From: Epiperipatus broadwayi
Taxonomy: Eukaryota; Onychophora; Udeonychophora; Euonychophora; Peripatidae
Assembly: GCA_028023455.1 (NCBI GenBank)
Contig: JAQFVV010006429.1
Span: 682,001-746,000 of the forward strand
Direction: 5' to 3'
Length of the DNA: 64,000 nt
Shown here: positions 23,587 to 35,965 of the stretch, piece by piece
Layout of the letters: each line of letters starts with the position of its first letter
Position numbering within the stretch: position 1 is the stretch's first letter
Position numbers and translations under genes: made by a program
The notes under the pieces: model-generated
What the model saw: only the letters and a program-made list of their open reading frames with translations
Database searches by the model: none
Told to the model about the DNA's origin: nothing

Positions 23587-24189
23587 TTACCTTTCTAGTT
23601 TGGTTTTTTTCTGAACTGTGAGTATGTAAGTACTGCACCCTGATTTTGTGGATTTCTCTGGAATATAGATGGGGCTTATCAAAGTTTTGTCAATACTCAT
23701 CCATTCTTTTTCCGGTAACCATATATATGGAGAGTTTCCTTGAAAAGATTTTTCCTTCCAATTGCTGGTATCATTGTTATATTTTCTGTTTTGTAAAACA
23801 TGGCATTGACAACAGCCTCTCTTTTTGTCAGGTGTTCTTGTTGACAGATTGGTATTGTTTATGCCTATGTTGTTGAGGAATTCAGCTATCTGCTGAATAC
23901 TTCTAACATTGGTACATAATAGCAATTGCTCAATTTTGAGAGGTAAATTTATTTTTATTACCCTTACAATTTTGCTCTCACTAAAGTGGTAGATGTTAAG
24001 TATTCTTAGCTTTGTGACCAGTTGGAAAAAAAGAACTTGTCTCTCATGGTGTGATCTGTACTTCTCCTGTAATAGATGGTATAACAGGGCCTCTTGTCTA
24101 TCTCTATTCCAAACATTCTTAACTAACAACTTTTGGTAGTTGTTGAGGGTGGATGGGGATTGGAATAGTGACTTCCACCACATCAACAC
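23587..24189 (-). pseudogene. Gag capsid fragment of the gypsy element
   Basis: This is the longest open piece of the element, 200 codons. Residues about 25-115 resemble the retrotransposon gag capsid fold region (QEALLYHLLQEKY, then LNIYHFSESKIVRVIKINLP), which packages element RNA. A CQCH near residue 150 may be a decayed nucleocapsid knuckle, but the full CCHC spacing is not present. The start shown is simply the first Met; the real gag begins further upstream, where frame is lost. Confidence 0.7.
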
Positions 24190-24440
24190 ATCACCTTAAT
24201 CATGGCTGTATGCAATAACTACCATTTCATCTTTCAATAAATTTTAATTCATTGAGAAGTAAAGATTGAGGCTTCTAAGCTGCCCTATGGCTCATTTTAA
24301 TATTTTTAACTTTATAAACTAGTTAATTGTGCTGAATTAGGCTGGGTGGTCATGCATTATATTCATCTCTGGAGTATTTATCTGTGTGGTTAACACCTGG
24401 TTTTCATGGTTGGCATGATCAATATTTTGACTAACTTTTC

Positions 24441-24501
24441 TAAATTAAAGTTAAGAGAGTAATTTTCCCTCTAATTAAAGTTAAGAGAGTAATTTTCCCT
24501 C
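24441..24501. repeat. 30-bp tandem duplication in gag region
   Basis: AATTAAAGTTAAGAGAGTAA with the following TTTTCCCTC occurs twice back to back with one base difference. It disrupts the gag frame. Confidence 0.95.
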
Positions 24502-24924
24502 GGGCATTAGCTGAAGTGTGAGAGTGGGTTTTTCATAAGAGTGACTCATCCTCTGTGGATCCTTGAGAGCAGTTTCCAATTGATTTTTCTATCACTCCAT
24601 TCTCTAGTGTTTTGATTTTTCAAACTAGTCCATGTTTGTTGGATTTCCATGGTTTTTGTTTTTTGACACAGCTGCTACTTAATCATTACCATTCTTTGAT
24701 TGAGAACCTTGTCTAACTTGTCAATTCAATCATCTGTTTTGGTTGCATTACCCACCAGTTTCTTGAAAGTGGCTCTCTCTGATGGTTTCAGTCTGTGTTG
24801 AGGCTGCCTTGTCCTCAAGTTGCTTACATTGTTTTATAATTCACAAGCAATTAAAACTTTCTTAATTCAGTGTTTGGTATTTAATAGTTTTTATAAGAAC
24901 AGAATTATTCCATCATTTATATTG

Positions 24925-26505
24925 TAATATTTTCTACATCTTTCTAGGCCTCTACACACAATAAACTGCATGAGTTGATTAAGTTATACAAAAAAAAAAA
25001 ATGTTTAAAATTAATTTCAAAAAACATAACTATATTTCCTGATCAACTCGGCCTAGAATTGTTACAAGTACAATTGCTAGCTGAATCAGTTTTTAATTTA
25101 TAAATGAGGCAGTGTTGTGAGACTCACTGATTCTGCATCAAACATATTGTAACTCATAAATTAAAAAGAAAAATGTTTTTAAAAGAATCGGTATTATATT
25201 ATACCATAACTAGAATTATTTTTTTAGACATTATTATTCCTGGAGCTTATTCAAAACATATTGGCAAAGGTAAATTATATTTTTAAATCTTACTAAACTA
25301 ATATTATAAATTTATTTAAACACACATTGATTACATAAGTAATATCCATTAAGGCTGTAGCCTCAAGCACATGTGTATAAAATGCGATCATAGGGACCTC
25401 AGGCACATGAGTATAAAATGCAATTGTAGGGACCTCTACAGGTCTATAAGACCTGTAGAGGTCCCTACGATTACATTTTATATGCATGTGCTTGAGGCTA
25501 CATACAGCCTTAATAAACTAATATTAATAAATTTAATAATAAACATTTATAACTATTATTAATAATGTACAAATGAAAAATTGATATTAGAAATAAATAT
25601 TTTTATTCTAACAAATTAAAATGTTAAAGATAAATTACGAATTAAATAAAACTGGAGAGAACACACAGTAATCCATAAGTGAATCCATTAATAGAATACA
25701 ACAGCTAAACTATTAATTAATTAAAATTCTTGGGTAAACAAGAGTCTCTTGATCAATAAAATGAAAGTCTCTATCGGGATTATTTTTAAGAATTCTTTGC
25801 AAACATTTAATTTTGTCACAGTCAGGAATGGTTAATCTTAACTTACCGGTAAGTTTAGTGAGTTTACAAAGCTTGTATATTACTATGTATAGTTGTTTTT
25901 TAGTGGGAGAATGAGCTTGGCCATTGGTTATAAGTTGATCTTGTGGTCTATTCTACTGGTCAGTCACAAAAGCTTTTCTGGTGTCCATCTTCAGGAACGA
26001 TGTCAGCACAATCTCTGGCTTACTCCAAAATGCAGAATTATTTTAGCATATGGTGATCCTGGATATAATTCTTTTGTTATCCAGGGTATCCAGAACTGAC
26101 AATAGAAAAAACAGACAAACAAGATGTTGGTCAAACTGGCCTCTTCCTTTTTATATGCAAGGTCCAGTTTTCAGACTTCTGTGCATGTTATTATCATGGC
26201 ATTTAGGTTCATAATCTTGTACATTCTTTATCATTTTTTAATTACAAAGTTCTCTTTTTATCAAGTCTTTCAGCCATCTTTAATTAGCTAAAATATTTTT
26301 CGTTTAGCTTATCTAGATTAGTAATTTGTGTGTCTTTTGTCTTCTCCAATTTTTACTTTTATTTTTAATTAGATAAAAAAAAATATGAATGACAATTTTA
26401 ACTTTCATTGCACATACATTTTAACAAAAAAAAAAAACAATCAAAAAAAATATCTAAATTTACTTTTTTTTTAGCTTTTACCAAATGCCAATATTTTGTA
26501 CCATA
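24925..26505 (-). mobile_element. LTR-like element, minus-strand copy
   Basis: Reverse complement matches 39,965-41,325 along its length: start GGCATTTGGTAAAAGC, a TATA-like CATATAAAAAGG (plus-strand 26,146-26,158), CACCAGAAAAGCTTTTGTGA, a 16-bp palindrome at 25,840-25,855, and an end with GTGTAGAGGCCTA. TATA position and length fit a solo LTR or PLE-type terminal repeat. Many CpGs of the other copy are TG or CA here. The ~215 bp palindromic insertion at 25.30-25.53 kb is absent from the other copy. It lies next to the gypsy gag, but no homologous partner flanks that element, so a link is not supported. Confidence 0.75.
25295..25533. mobile_element. Palindromic MITE-like insertion with ~19-bp direct repeats
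   Basis: Inside the LTR-like copy, AAACTAATATTATAAATTTA (25,295-25,314) and AAACTAATATTAATAAATTT (25,514-25,533) flank an insertion missing from the copy at 40.9 kb. It has inverted ends (TTAAGGCTGTAGCCTCAAGC at 25,349-25,368 and its counterpart at 25,484-25,513). A perfect 16-bp stem lies at 25,429-25,444/25,450-25,465 with a 5-base loop. A 37-bp unit containing GTATAAAATGC is present twice directly and once inverted. Short frames on both strands reflect the palindrome. Confidence 0.8.
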
Positions 26506-27073
26506 TATAAATAAATGGTAGAATGCCAATATTTTGTACCACATTAATATCTGTGTTTAATTGGTTTATAGATAAATAATTAGTTATAAATTATTGTACT
26601 TTGCACTAACTATAATTTTTAAAATGTATAAGTATTTTAGTTTTTAATGAATATTAATGTGAGCACATCTATTTTTTGTGTGTGAGCATAGTTTAATTTT
26701 TCTATGTATGCACATATGTATATTTTAATTTTTAATTTTGGATTTTTTATTTTTATATTTATTTTAATTTAAATAGAATTTAAACTTGATTAGGAGGAAA
26801 TGTAGTTTTTTTTTTTTTTTTTTTTTTTTGAATTTTGTCATTGATTGGGTAGATATTCTGTGTTAGATTTTGTGACCAATCAGGGGGGTTTTGTTAAATT
26901 TTTAATCTTTTACCAAATCTGTAATTTTTGATTATCGCTATTTTACTGTGTATTTTTTTTTTTTTTTTTTTTTTCTGATGAAAACCAGTCCTCTGGTTGA
27001 AATATTATATTATTTATTGGATTTATAAGTCTTTATTTTTTTGTTTTTATATGTATTTCCTTTGGTTAGTTTG

Positions 27074-27159
<86 letters not shown>

Positions 27160-27843
27160 CTAGGCTGATGATGTTCTAATTTGTTATTTTATCCATATTT
27201 GAAAAATAGCACAGTCCTTTTTATTTTAAACATCTATTTAAATCAATTCAATTATTTTATTCAACTGCATGAATCTATTAGAATTCTTTCTGTTTAAATA
27301 TCAGCTGTAGTTTCTTGTAATTTGCATTACAACGATCGAATGAATGATTTGGGGTGTTCGAATAAGCCGTCCATGTCCTCTTAGATTTGAACATTCAATT
27401 TTCATATGTTGTTGCTATACAGCTTTTGCATTCATTGAAAATAATAAAAGACTATGGAAATAAACTGAGTTTGTATTTATACTGGATTCAGGTTCTGTTG
27501 TTTAGTATACTCACATTTTATTTCCTTTTCCATCACTGTGTGAACCCTATCGTTGCATGTATTATATTGATTGTAAGCAAAATAGAATTACATAGTACAA
27601 TTATGTTTTATCTTCCACATTTGGTTATCTAGTGACTGGTTTGACATTACGTCATTACCATGTTTACTTATTCTAAGTCTTGTATAATGATGTACATTAC
27701 ACTGACATTGAATTCATTGTTTGTATACATATACATTGGGACAATTTCTTTTTAATTAGGGTTTTCATCATTTCAATACATAACTGAAACTAATCTATCA
27801 TAATATTTTCTCTATATAGTAAAAAATAAAAAAAATTTCATTG

Positions 27844-27874
<31 letters not shown>

Positions 27875-30800
27875 GGGAGGGGGGCGTATTTGCTTCATAA
27901 ATAAAAATACAGGCTTAACCACCTATTAAAAAAATTTACATTATAACTGAGTTTGATTTGGTGATGCAAATGAACAAAGGTTAGATTTAAGCTACTTTTA
28001 CAGTAAACATAATCTCATTACATGAGATACAAGTGAACTCCCTCATGAAAGTTACTATAAATTATATATAAGAGAGGCTGTGTTTACATCTAGAATGTAA
28101 TGAATTTTACCATTGTTTGGGAACTTACTAGATTGCTAATATATTTTACATGTGAGATAGTTTTAATGTAGGTAGTAAATGTAAGGGTGTTGAAAATTTT
28201 GTTGACTGGTTAGAAATAAAACCATTATATAAAGTGTATTAAAAATGGATAAAAGTTATAGATAAAAGTTAGCAAGAAGCAAAAGGTATCCAACTTCCAA
28301 CATTGCCATAGAGATTCAGATCATTGTCACGTTTAGATCACCTGACAAATGAATGTTATTCTTAACAGAAATGCAATGTGAAAAAGGAAGTATAGCTTTC
28401 TATGTTAATGGATGATTCCGATATAGAGAAGATGAAATAATAAAGAGGCATAAATAAATACCAAACATTTTAATATATATATATATTATTTGTGTGTATT
28501 CACACTTGCTTTAAAAATTATACATTACCATCATGCTTTTTGATCTTTTTTTAAAAAAAACTTTTAAATAAATCTGACAAAGGCTAGCAGAAAATAAACA
28601 TGTGAAAGTCAATAACGTAATAAAACCTTTGACTATTGATATTTTATTGATTATAAATGATGAAAAAGAACTGCCTATATTTTTCATGATTTACAATCAA
28701 TTTTAATTAAAGTCAGTGATCATTTATTTATTATAACCTTTCAATTGTTTTTTTTTTTACATTTAACTACAGCTTTATATATAAACCAAGTTGTTCTAAC
28801 TCCTTGCAGAATATAGTTTACGTGTGTAGTAAGAACTTTTATTTTATGTACGTTTAAATATTTTTTTGTCGGAAATAAGAAAGGTAAAGTTGGATTACAT
28901 GTGATTTTTTTAATAACAATAAATATAATAATATGTAATTAACTCACAATTTGTACTGAAGTAAAATCAAGGATATATTTAACCGAATAATCTCTAATGT
29001 GCTTAAATAAAAAGATATCTAATGCGTGAGTGTAAAAAAATTGACTTTTCCATGACATTGGAAGTCTCTGAAAGAGAATTATTGCCATATTTGCTTTCAA
29101 AAATTTATAAAATTGGTGATTTGTTTACAAATACATAAGATATTTAGGTATTTGTCGGTTTTCAGCGAATTTTTGTGAGCTTAAATTTTTTGAAATGCCT
29201 ATTATGCGGAGATGTTGTTTGTACCTCAAGTAGTAGCAGCAGCTTTGTCTTAGATTCTATTATTAAAAGTATTAACTATTTCTTTTGTATTATTACTGTT
29301 TTATTATATATTTTTTTAATTATTACCATTAAAATATATAATCAAATAACTATTAATTGATGTTCATAAAAAGTATGATTTTTTTATTAATATGTTTATG
29401 TACATATGGTTTTACTACTGCAGACTATTTTAAAAAAATATTTTTTTCTGACATTGTCAACAAATTCTTCAACATTTTTTTAATATCCTAATTTTTATTG
29501 TTAAACTTTTATTAAACACCATAGATTTTAAAAACTTTAATCTATGTTGTTGTTAAATTAACATATTGAAAAGTAAAACTGTATTTTACGTTTTACATGT
29601 CAAATTTAAATGCAAGAGTGAATGAAACCTTTTGCCAATTATAGTTTTTTCTTTTGATAAATGATTGTCTTCACCTTTTACAGTTCCTTTATCTTACATG
29701 TTATAAAGTATTCTAATTTTCATACATTTTGTTTTTTTTTATATAAAGCTGGTGTCAATTATTTTCATTATATTCTTTAATTTTTTTGGATAGTATAATA
29801 TTTCTTATTTACAAATGACATTAACTGTAAAATGATGCTTTATTGTTTTTTACAGAATCCAATTATACAACTATCTTTATCCACAAAGTTTCTTTTGGTA
29901 TAACTGTATAAATATTATTTTTTATTTCATTATGAAATCTATCTTTTTTTTCAGATTTTTTATTCTTCTGTATACAGATTAGTCAATAAACAACAACAAC
30001 AATGGTGATATAATTATATGTTGCATCATGTCTAACATCTAATACTAATTCCTAGATGGTTTTAGAAAAATGAAATTTTATTTAAACTTTCCAAATTCAT
30101 TCAAATGTTAGTAATAACAGATATTTTATTACATTACAATATTTCTAGTAGTAATATTTTCCTTTTTTCTTCTAGTGTTTTCTGGTGACCAGTGACAATA
30201 CTAGTATAGAATTGAACCAAAGAATACCAAATTTAATGTGATACTTTAACCAAGTATCATATTTAATCAAAAACTATTACTGACTCTGTTTATCCTAGTG
30301 TCACCTGAAGCAGAGAATATCACCTCAAATATATAGTATATATTCACTTGTGAGCTATTATTAACAGTTAATGTATTTGGAGAGTTTAAATAAAGTGTGA
30401 TTTTTTTTAAAGTATTTAACAATTAATAAAATATGATGATAATAATACAGTTTATAAGAATAACTAAAATACCATTACCAAAAGCATTTGAACTAGCATC
30501 CATAATTGTAGCTATTGTTATCCAGAGTTTCCTAATTCTAATAACATAGCTACTCTTCGGAATATTGTTGTATTCTGTGCTGCATGATCATCAGTGTTAT
30601 TTTGTTGTTATAGAATAGAATAAATAAATGAATAAATAATTATATATTCAGGTCAAATGCTCAGAAGTTATGTGTTGTTCAAGCACCAAAGTTTCCAAAT
30701 GATAGTTTACAACTCAACAAGCATTCATTACAATTGTACTGTTACCAAATTGTGATTGTTGAAATATCACTAAGAGAATTTGGTCAGCATTTTAAATTAT

Positions 30801-33800
30801 TATTTTTATCAGTTTTTTCATTCATTTATTGCACTTATTTCATTGTTTCTTTTTTTCCAATAATCAGTTTATTTTTACACTATATTTAATGTTTAGGATT
30901 GATCTCATCAAAATCAATTAAATTTTTGTAGTAAAACTTTTTGTCAATAATAAAGAGTATATGTTTTATTAGTTATAATTTATTCATTGGTATTTTTTAA
31001 TATCTATTCTACAATTGTCTAATAAAAAATACCTTAAGTTATCAGAATTAATTATATATCAATAGCATGTTTTGCTATCTTATATAGTGTGATATTAGCT
31101 CATTAAAAACTCGATTCTATTTTTAGTATAAATAAAATTCCTGCTTCCTTATATAATAACACTCATTGCTTCTAGGAACAAGATATTATTTTACCTGTTC
31201 ATTGGTCTCTATTTTTCATTTTTTCTGATTATTTTTTTTGTCTTGAATGAATTTAGTCATTTATAATGACAAAATGGTTAGGGATCACAAACTTTTCATA
31301 AAATTAATCTTTTCTTTCAGTAAGAGTAGCAATTTATCTTATATTAACCACATACAATGATTCTCATCAATTCTTTTTTTGGTTTCTGTTGTAAACAAAT
31401 ATTGGTGAATACACAAATTATAAAAGCAATAAAGAATGACATAAAATTAGGAGCATTTTAATTATGACTCTCTATAAGACACTGGGATTAAAAATTTTAA
31501 TTGGATTTGAGACAAATGTTGTATTCAGTAATCAAGTATATAAATGAAAGAATACTTTTAGTATATACAAGTGCACTGGAAAGCTACTAAAAACAATGAT
31601 ATAATTTCTTTCTATTAAAGTCCATTGCAAATAATTATAATAGTGATAAAGCAGTTATAGGAATAAAAGTATTCTAATTTTTAAAAGGTATAAGTATATA
31701 TAATGTGAAAACATTGTTTAATATAAGAAATTTTTCATGTTAAGAAGTTGGAAAGATTTAAAATTGACATAGCTATATGTTTGAAAGATGTCTTTCAAAA
31801 GAAAAAGTTTAATTGTACAAATATAGTTTGTTTAAAAATACACTTCATCAAGTGAATAAATACTATACAACATTGAAATTGACTTTGAAATCTGTCTTGA
31901 TAATATTTACTTTTAGATTCCTGATTATTCTACTGAAACAAAAATGTTACAATTGATTTGTTGAATGAAAAAGCTTTTTATGTATAAAATTATTATTCGA
32001 TTATATAGCTGTTGTAAAAAATTATTATTTTCTGATTATTATTTATTGAATAATAAAGATGCCTAATTTTCCTTCAACATCACATTGCAAATATCTCACA
32101 GAAATAAAACTTGTATTCTTATTAGAGCAGTGCTACTGCATATGCATTAAACGTTATTTTTTTCCTGTAGGTTTTAATATGAGTGTGATAAAAAATAAAT
32201 TATGAACCAGAAGATATTATGAATATTGGCATCAGCTTGTGAACATAATTAGTTTGTATTATTGACATTTTGCATAATATATGCATTGATAAACAGAAAT
32301 AATTTGTTTAGATAAAAAAAGTCAACAAAAAAACTTTTTGCCACATCATAGACTGTATTATAGTCAGTAGTAAAATTCAAAAATCAATATTTCATAAAAT
32401 ACTAGTAAGTGTAAATAATAACAGAAATTAGTCTCTACTGTTAACAATTATTGCAATATTAAAAATTACTATTAAATAAGATATTTGTTCTTTAAAAGCA
32501 GCTATTTCTACATTAAGTTTTAGTATCAATGAGCTAATTACTTTATATTGCTTTATGTTGCTGTAATTTCTTGGCTTAGAATGGCTTAATTGAAACTATT
32601 TGCAACATATTTTGATGATTTTTTTGTTCTTTTGATGGCAAAAATTTGAAATGAAATGTGTATTCATATATTAATTGCAACCAAAATCGTTAGATGACAG
32701 TTTCATTTAGAGAAAAATCAAAAACAGTGCAAAGTGGATATATTGTATTGAGAAAGGGTTTATTTAAATTTTAAACATAAAAGTTGGAAGTTTACATGTA
32801 GTTTGCTTATAAATTTACATTTATTTATATAAAATTAAATGAAATATTTGTTTTTGATAAGCAGCTAATGTTTAGATTTATATTTTTGAGCATATTTTTA
32901 TTTAACTATTTTACAAAAGGCTGTGATAGTACTATCTTATTTGACATTTTAAATGGCACAATGACTCTGTGATCACTACTTTTCTCTATTGTTTAAAGCA
33001 TTGTATATGTTAAATTGCTATGTGTGATAAGCTGCAGCAATTCTTTCTAAGAAGCTTCTTTTTAGTGTATTACTTTTTTTAAAAATCCAAGAGATGTCAG
33101 CAATATACAGAACTTTATGGATATTTGTCTGTGATTGACAGAAAATTCTATTGTTCTGACAAAGCTATAAAGAAGATGGTGATTTGTGATGGGCTGATGT
33201 TTTAGATTCATTTCCCATGTGGCTAAATGAAACACATAATGTGATCTTTAGTAAGTGTTAATGATTAGGATGCAATTTTTTGGAAAAGACTTATTAACAA
33301 ACTAAAAATTCTGTCAGTAGGGGTGGTTGTATTTGAAAACATTTTTAAAAAAAAAAAAAAAACAGCTCTTAAAAAATATACAATCATATGTTACAAAAAC
33401 TGGAAATTACCACAGAAAAGCCATTAGAGGCTAAAATAAAAATCATTTTTGTAATGACTGTAAGCAAAATATTTTAATAACATTTAATTAATATTTTAGC
33501 TTTAGAATTTTTTTTGACACTAACTAATTCTAAATATATCATTTTAATAACATAAAATTTTAATATCTAATATTTTGTTCATTATTTTTTTTAGTAGATA
33601 CTATGAAGCCAATAATGATGTATTGCCTTTGTTATTGGTAAGACCTTTAGTTAGATACTTATTTTCACAATTTTAATGTATTATTTTTTTATGTTTTAGA
33701 ATTTTAATTATTAGAAGGTTTAAATGTTTATAATGAATATACATAAAAAAAGATTTAATTGCACAAAAAAAATAAAGCATAGTAACATAGTAAAAATTGT

Positions 33801-34940
33801 CATTATTAGAATCTATTCAAAAATTTGAGGTCAACTGAAAAATTGAATGAGTACAAGTTAAGAAAAGTGTAATAATGTATCATATGAAGTTATTATTGGC
33901 AAAAGCATACCTTTATAAATATTGTACTTATTGTTTTCTTTATTGTTTTGCAAGTACAAATAGAATTTTAATATTTTAATAAATAATTTTATTGCTTTGT
34001 AATCTTCTTTGCAAAAATTAATTTTACTAATAGAAAATTAATAAAAATACATTTTATTTCATTAAAAATACATTTTTATCTTGTAAAATCTATGGTTTTT
34101 CAGCCTATATTCTTTATCTTTATTAAGAAGTTGATTTTTTTTTTTTTCAATTATTTTTTTTTGATGTTATAGCTTTTGTATTTTTTATTTAAAAAAACAT
34201 AAATATATAGTGAAAAATAAAAATTTATCTAATAAAATAAAAAATACAAATATTTTTCAAATTGCTCACTAGAAGTCTGTTCAAAATATTATACTCCTGG
34301 ATAATTAAACAGTATTTTTTTTTTTTTTTTATTTATAACTGGTATGTAGCATGTGACTTTTTTAAAGAGTATGGATGGATATAAAATGATAAGCTCTTGC
34401 ATTTACTAAAATGGCTTCTTAATAGTTTTTTACATGATATTATTATTAATGTTTTATTTAAAATAAATTATATATATATTTTTTTACTTATATGATAATT
34501 AAACAAATATAGGACTTAATAAACAACATAGACATTTACAGAAAAGACAATAAACAATTTACAAAAAAAAACTAAAGAAGAGTTGGAAAATTATAGCTTC
34601 TAATAGATTATGGTCATTAATTAAAAGTAGCCAATATAAATCTTATAAAACTATTAAAAATACATACGGATTTATTTATATAATATTGATAAAATCTTGA
34701 ATCAACATAAAAATTGCTAATTGAATTAGGAACACAAATATCCAGATTTAATAGCCCAAAACAATGATTTGAAATCATAAAAAGTTATATCTTTATAAAA
34801 TAATTAGAGGAGTATTACATTATGATGTTGATGTATATGTTTCAAAACTATTAGAATATATGGATTTATTACATGAACAGTTGAAGTCTTAAATTAGATG
34901 CCAAGAAATTTGAAAAGATCTGCAAAAATATAATATATAA
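26506..34940. other. Long AT-rich spacer between the inverted LTR-like copies
   Basis: No coding element recognised over about 8.4 kb. Contents noted: T runs at 26,806-26,829 and 26,952-26,974, AT microsatellites (27,074-27,158 and 27,842-27,871), a segment with some CpG at 28,800-29,210, and at 31,980-32,060 a short sequence resembling the outer arm of the foldback at 35.6 kb. From about 34,500 to 34,940 faint coding-like triplets (LHYDVDVYVSKLLEYMDLLH at about 34,818) hint at a decayed element of unknown class. Confidence 0.5.
27074..27158. repeat. (AT)n microsatellite
   Basis: About 85 bp of AT dinucleotides. Confidence 0.97.
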
Positions 34941-34955
34941 AATAGATAGAATAAT

Positions 34956-35679
34956 AATCAGAAGAAAATAAAAAATTCTTACAACAGCTATATAAATATT
35001 AATTATATATATATATACATAAAAAAGCCTTTTTCAGCACTTGATTTGGTGTCCTTTTCAAATGTTAATAATATATTTTAACATGCTATTACAGACATAA
35101 AACCATCTAGTGTCCAATAATGAAATTAAAACAACCAATACCAAAATAAATCATTAAAATAAATCAAGACCTACATATAAATCCAGTAATTACAAAATAA
35201 TTGAATATATCATAACAATATAATAAATAGAATAAATTACATGCATTTTTTTTTTACAATTATATATATGTCAATTTATATAATTTTCCATTCATTTTTA
35301 ATTAAACAATTATTATTAATAATTATTAATTATATATAATTATAAAAAAATGCATGTAATTTATTTTATTTATTATATTGTTAAGATATAGTCAATTAGT
35401 TTGTAATTACTGGATTATATGTAAGTTTTGATTTATTTTAATGATTTATGTTGGGATTGGTTATTTTAATGTCAATATTTAACACTAGATGGTTTTATGT
35501 CTTTAATAGTTCGTTAATGTAACAGATTATTAACATTTGAAAGGGCACCAAATCAGGTGCTGAAAAAGGCTCCTTATGTATATAAAAAATTAATATTTAT
35601 ATAGCTGTTATAAGAATTTATTATTTTCTGATTATTATTTATAAAGAACAGCATCAATATATTTATTCTTTTCCAATTT
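34956..35679. mobile_element. Foldback insertion with 15-bp target duplication
   Basis: Two arms of about 300 bp (34,950-35,252 and 35,344-35,640) are inverted copies of each other, roughly 85-90% alike by eye, around a ~90 bp AT-rich centre. Both contain a GCACTTGATTTGGTGTCC or GCACCAAATCAGGTGC block and TTTCTGATTATTATTTA ends. The direct repeat AATAGATAGAATAAT occurs at 34,941-34,955 and 35,680-35,694, marking insertion. No ORF. It sits downstream of the second PLE on its minus strand, so a PLE-derived terminal repeat is possible; a foldback MITE is the alternative. Confidence 0.75.
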
Positions 35680-35965
35680 AATAGATAGAATAATGTATTC
35701 TGGTGTGATATATGGATAAAAGAAATCATAGATCAAATACTGATTAAAAATGATGGACTCATTTGTATATATATAATATTACAAATCAACATTTGTATTT
35801 TTTCAAAATAATATACATAAATTATAAATAAATATTAGAAAATACAGTATTTAAAAGTTTATAAAAATATATTTATAACCATCACTTAGAAGTGTTTTGA
35901 ACTATCTTTGTAGTTTTTGTCAATTGGTACTTTTAAAATATCAGCTTTCCCATAATTTCATGATG

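Larger units (their letters stand above)
21200..24850 (-). mobile_element. Ty3/gypsy retrotransposon remnant (gag-PR-RT-RH-IN)
   Basis: Minus-strand order is that of Ty3/gypsy. Gag capsid fills a 200-codon open frame at 24,189-23,587, with more gag-like sequence up to about 24,850. The protease C-terminal part has DVILGADFLQ (about 23,205-23,176). RT has SPYCNPVVTVKKKDG at about 22,900 and the catalytic TIYVDDVI at about 22,573-22,550. RNase H lies at 22,140-21,860 (LTEKEALSTVMAFQKFEQI). The integrase HHCC-like segment is at 21,600-21,450, and the core start has DPFSKYFLVYP at about 21,270. Frameshifts and stops separate all domains. The integrase C-terminus and the 5' LTR are not recognisable, so the copy is defective. 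Confidence 0.85.

Noticed and set aside
25293-25562. Two opposed frames with a repeated AFYTH-type peptide
   Set aside because: They mirror the palindromic insertion and are not independent genes.
24925-26505. 5' LTR of the adjacent gypsy element
   Set aside because: Position fits, but the sequence does not match the candidate 3' LTR at 20.3-21.1 kb and no clear primer-binding site follows it.
30570-30615. CTGATGA on the minus strand as another hammerhead
   Set aside because: No GAAA at a suitable distance and no stem II. The same holds for CTGATGA-like strings near 10,150, 26,975, 27,168 and 57,976.
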